Origin: Butyricicoccus sp.
GTDB taxonomy: Bacteria; Bacillota; Clostridia; Oscillospirales; Butyricicoccaceae
Direction of reading: 5' to 3'
Assembly (NCBI GenBank): GCA_020025755.1
Contig: JAHHRO010000019.1
Span: 1-41,663, forward strand
DNA length: 41,663 nucleotides
Within the stretch, counting starts at the first letter, position 1; the number at the start of each line of letters is the position of its first letter. Both the position numbers and the translations under genes were made by a program. Positions 40,551 through 41,663 of the stretch are shown in pieces. A model generated the notes under the pieces. That model made no database searches. It saw only the letters and a program-made list of their open reading frames with translations, and had not been told where the DNA came from.

Positions 40551-41579
40551 ATGAAAAGGCAGCATCCAAGACGACTCGTGATTTGTTTCGCGCTGATCTC
40601 CGTACTCCTGACCGCCTGCGGCGGCGGTTCCGGCGAAGGCACTCCTTCCGCCTCGTCTCCCAATACCGAGCATGCAGGCTTCAGCGAAAACACCAATGAA
40701 TCACAGCAGCCCACCGAAACCAGCGGCGGAGTCTCCGCAGATCCCACGAAGATTTTGAACACCAAGCTCATCTACACCGCCGACCTGACCGCGGAAACCA
40801 TGGATTTCCCAAAGGCAATGGAGGAGATCGAAGCCCTGATCAAGCAAGTGAACGGATTCATCGAATACAGTGACCTGCGCGGCCAGATCGGGGAACGTTC
40901 CATCTCCTATACCCTGCGCATCCCCAAAGAGCAATACGAAACATTCATAAAGCAGACCGGCGAGTTATGCACCGTTATCCAAAAGCAGGAATCTCTGGAA
41001 GATGTCAGCGAGCATTATTTCGATCAGGAAACACGCCTCAAAGCACTCTCTACCAAACGCGATCGGCTGCTTGTCCTTCTGGAACAAGCCAAAACAATAG
41101 ATGATATCATCAAGCTCGAGGGTGCGATCGCCAGTGTTCAGAGTGATATTGATGCTTTGCAGGGCAGTTTAAACCACTATGACAGTCTGATCGCGCTCTC
41201 CAAGATCGAGTTATCCCTGAACGAAGTACACAGTCTGTCCAATATGCCCGAGACCATCGGGTTCTGGGCTGATGCCAAATACTCCTTCATTGAGGGCACT
41301 TATGCATTTACGCACTTTATCAAGGGCGCACTCCTCTTTGTGATCGCAAACTGGCCGCTCGTCATCCTTGTGCTGATCGCTGCATATATTTCGCGCAAAC
41401 GGGTACACAAACGCACAAAAAAGCAGAAAGCACCGCACACAAATGATTGGTCACGCTACTATCCGCCAAATACACCACAGTCCGACACCCCAACGGTTCC
41501 AGAGCCTCATGAGGCTGAATCCCCCATCACTCCCCCAAGTGAACCTGCGCAAGATCAACAGAATGACGATTCCAAATAA
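40551..41579 (+). CDS. DUF4349 lipoprotein
   Basis: A 342-residue predicted lipoprotein. The signal peptide ends in the lipobox LLTAC, with the lipidated cysteine at C23, followed by a G/S/T-rich linker. The DUF4349 domain spans about 70-280, with YTADLTAETMDFPKAMEEIE, YTLRIPKEQYETFI and a coiled-coil (EHYFDQETRLKALSTKRDRL). A membrane helix (ALLFVIANWPLVILVLIAAYI) and a K/P-rich tail end it. ATG 40551 follows GAGGTG. DUF4349 proteins are of unknown function, with a coiled-coil and C-terminal helix as here. Confidence 0.88.
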   Translation: MKRQHPRRLVICFALISVLLTACGGGSGEGTPSASSPNTEHAGFSENTNESQQPTETSGGVSADPTKILNTKLIYTADLTAETMDFPKAMEEIEALIKQVNGFIEYSDLRGQIGERSISYTLRIPKEQYETFIKQTGELCTVIQKQESLEDVSEHYFDQETRLKALSTKRDRLLVLLEQAKTIDDIIKLEGAIASVQSDIDALQGSLNHYDSLIALSKIELSLNEVHSLSNMPETIGFWADAKYSFIEGTYAFTHFIKGALLFVIANWPLVILVLIAAYISRKRVHKRTKKQKAPHTNDWSRYYPPNTPQSDTPTVPEPHEAESPITPPSEPAQDQQNDDSK

Positions 41580-41586
41580 AAGCAAA

Positions 41587-41612
41587 AATCACGCCATTTC
41601 CATGGCGTGATT
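41587..41612 (+). terminator. Hairpin after the DUF4349 gene
   Basis: AATCACGCCAT (41587-41597) pairs with ATGGCGTGATT (41602-41612), loop TTCC, seven bases past the stop. No T-run follows; repeat copy D begins in the last base of the stem. Confidence 0.8.
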
Positions 41613-41663
41613 CAGCTTGTAGAAAAAGGCTTTTCGCTGTTTTTTATTGGAGCAAAGCGACTT
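41612..41663 (+). repeat. Terminal copy D of the 52-bp dispersed repeat
   Basis: Exact reverse complement of bases 1-52. As with the other copies it starts TCAG next to a gene-terminal hairpin and runs outward to GGAGCAAAGCGACTT at the contig edge. Confidence 0.9.

Noticed and set aside
1..41663. Inverted terminal repeats of a 41.7-kb transposon
   Set aside because: The same repeat occurs inside at 18409, the content is housekeeping, and no transposase lies near the ends. A contig break in a dispersed repeat is simpler.

Overview
The window looks like one contig from a spore-forming member of the Clostridia, probably Oscillospirales and close to Butyricicoccus/Agathobaculum. This rests on gene content and style: AGGAGG ribosome binding sites, a SigK-type sporulation sigma factor, a split B12-dependent methionine synthase, and a leaderless VWA family that I know from gut Clostridia. 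The taxon is an inference; there is no rRNA in the window. The two ends carry the same 52-bp sequence in inverted orientation, so the contig probably ends where assembly broke in a dispersed repeat.

The main result is at 1757-13544. The sporulation sigma factor gene sigK is present but cut into three pieces by two different skin-like elements. Piece 1 (1757-1942) encodes 62 residues, piece 2 (6565-7005) 147 residues and piece 3 (13494-13544) 16 residues plus the stop. Joined at the short direct repeats found at the junctions (CAAG for element 1, ATCTCGCGC for element 2), they give one in-frame 225-residue sigma factor of normal SigK length. Element 1 (about 4.6 kb) encodes a large serine recombinase on the minus strand, a 42-residue partner and a FapA-CheX-CheY operon. 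Element 2 (about 6.5 kb) encodes a second, unrelated-looking large serine recombinase on the plus strand, a 56-residue partner, a chemoreceptor, an MFS transporter and an unknown protein. The circular junction each element would form on excision shows inverted symmetry, as expected for serine recombinase sites. By analogy with skin of Bacillus subtilis and Clostridioides difficile, both elements should be excised in the mother cell to make SigK; two elements in one sigK, both with chemotaxis cargo, is the unusual system here.

From 13.5 to 19 kb there are small unrelated genes: two zinc-ribbon proteins, an SCP2 protein, an OGG1-like DNA glycosylase, a VWA protein behind a 32-bp perfect palindrome, a secreted CBM9-like protein and a CBS-pair protein. 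From 19 to 26.8 kb, all on the minus strand, lies a one-carbon/methionine block: methionyl-tRNA synthetase, a TatD nuclease, the methionine synthase activation protein, methionine synthase and a homocysteine methyltransferase-MTHFR fusion.

From 26.9 to 36.8 kb the minus strand carries a DUF975 membrane protein, a VanW/G5 protein, YchF, a TSUP transporter, an unknown membrane-anchored protein, a flavodiiron protein and SecA. From 37.2 kb there is a CaxA-type cation exchanger under a yybP-ykoY (manganese) riboswitch. It is transcribed away from plus-strand prfB, two half-size TSUP genes and a DUF4349 lipoprotein. I saw no tRNA, rRNA or CRISPR array.
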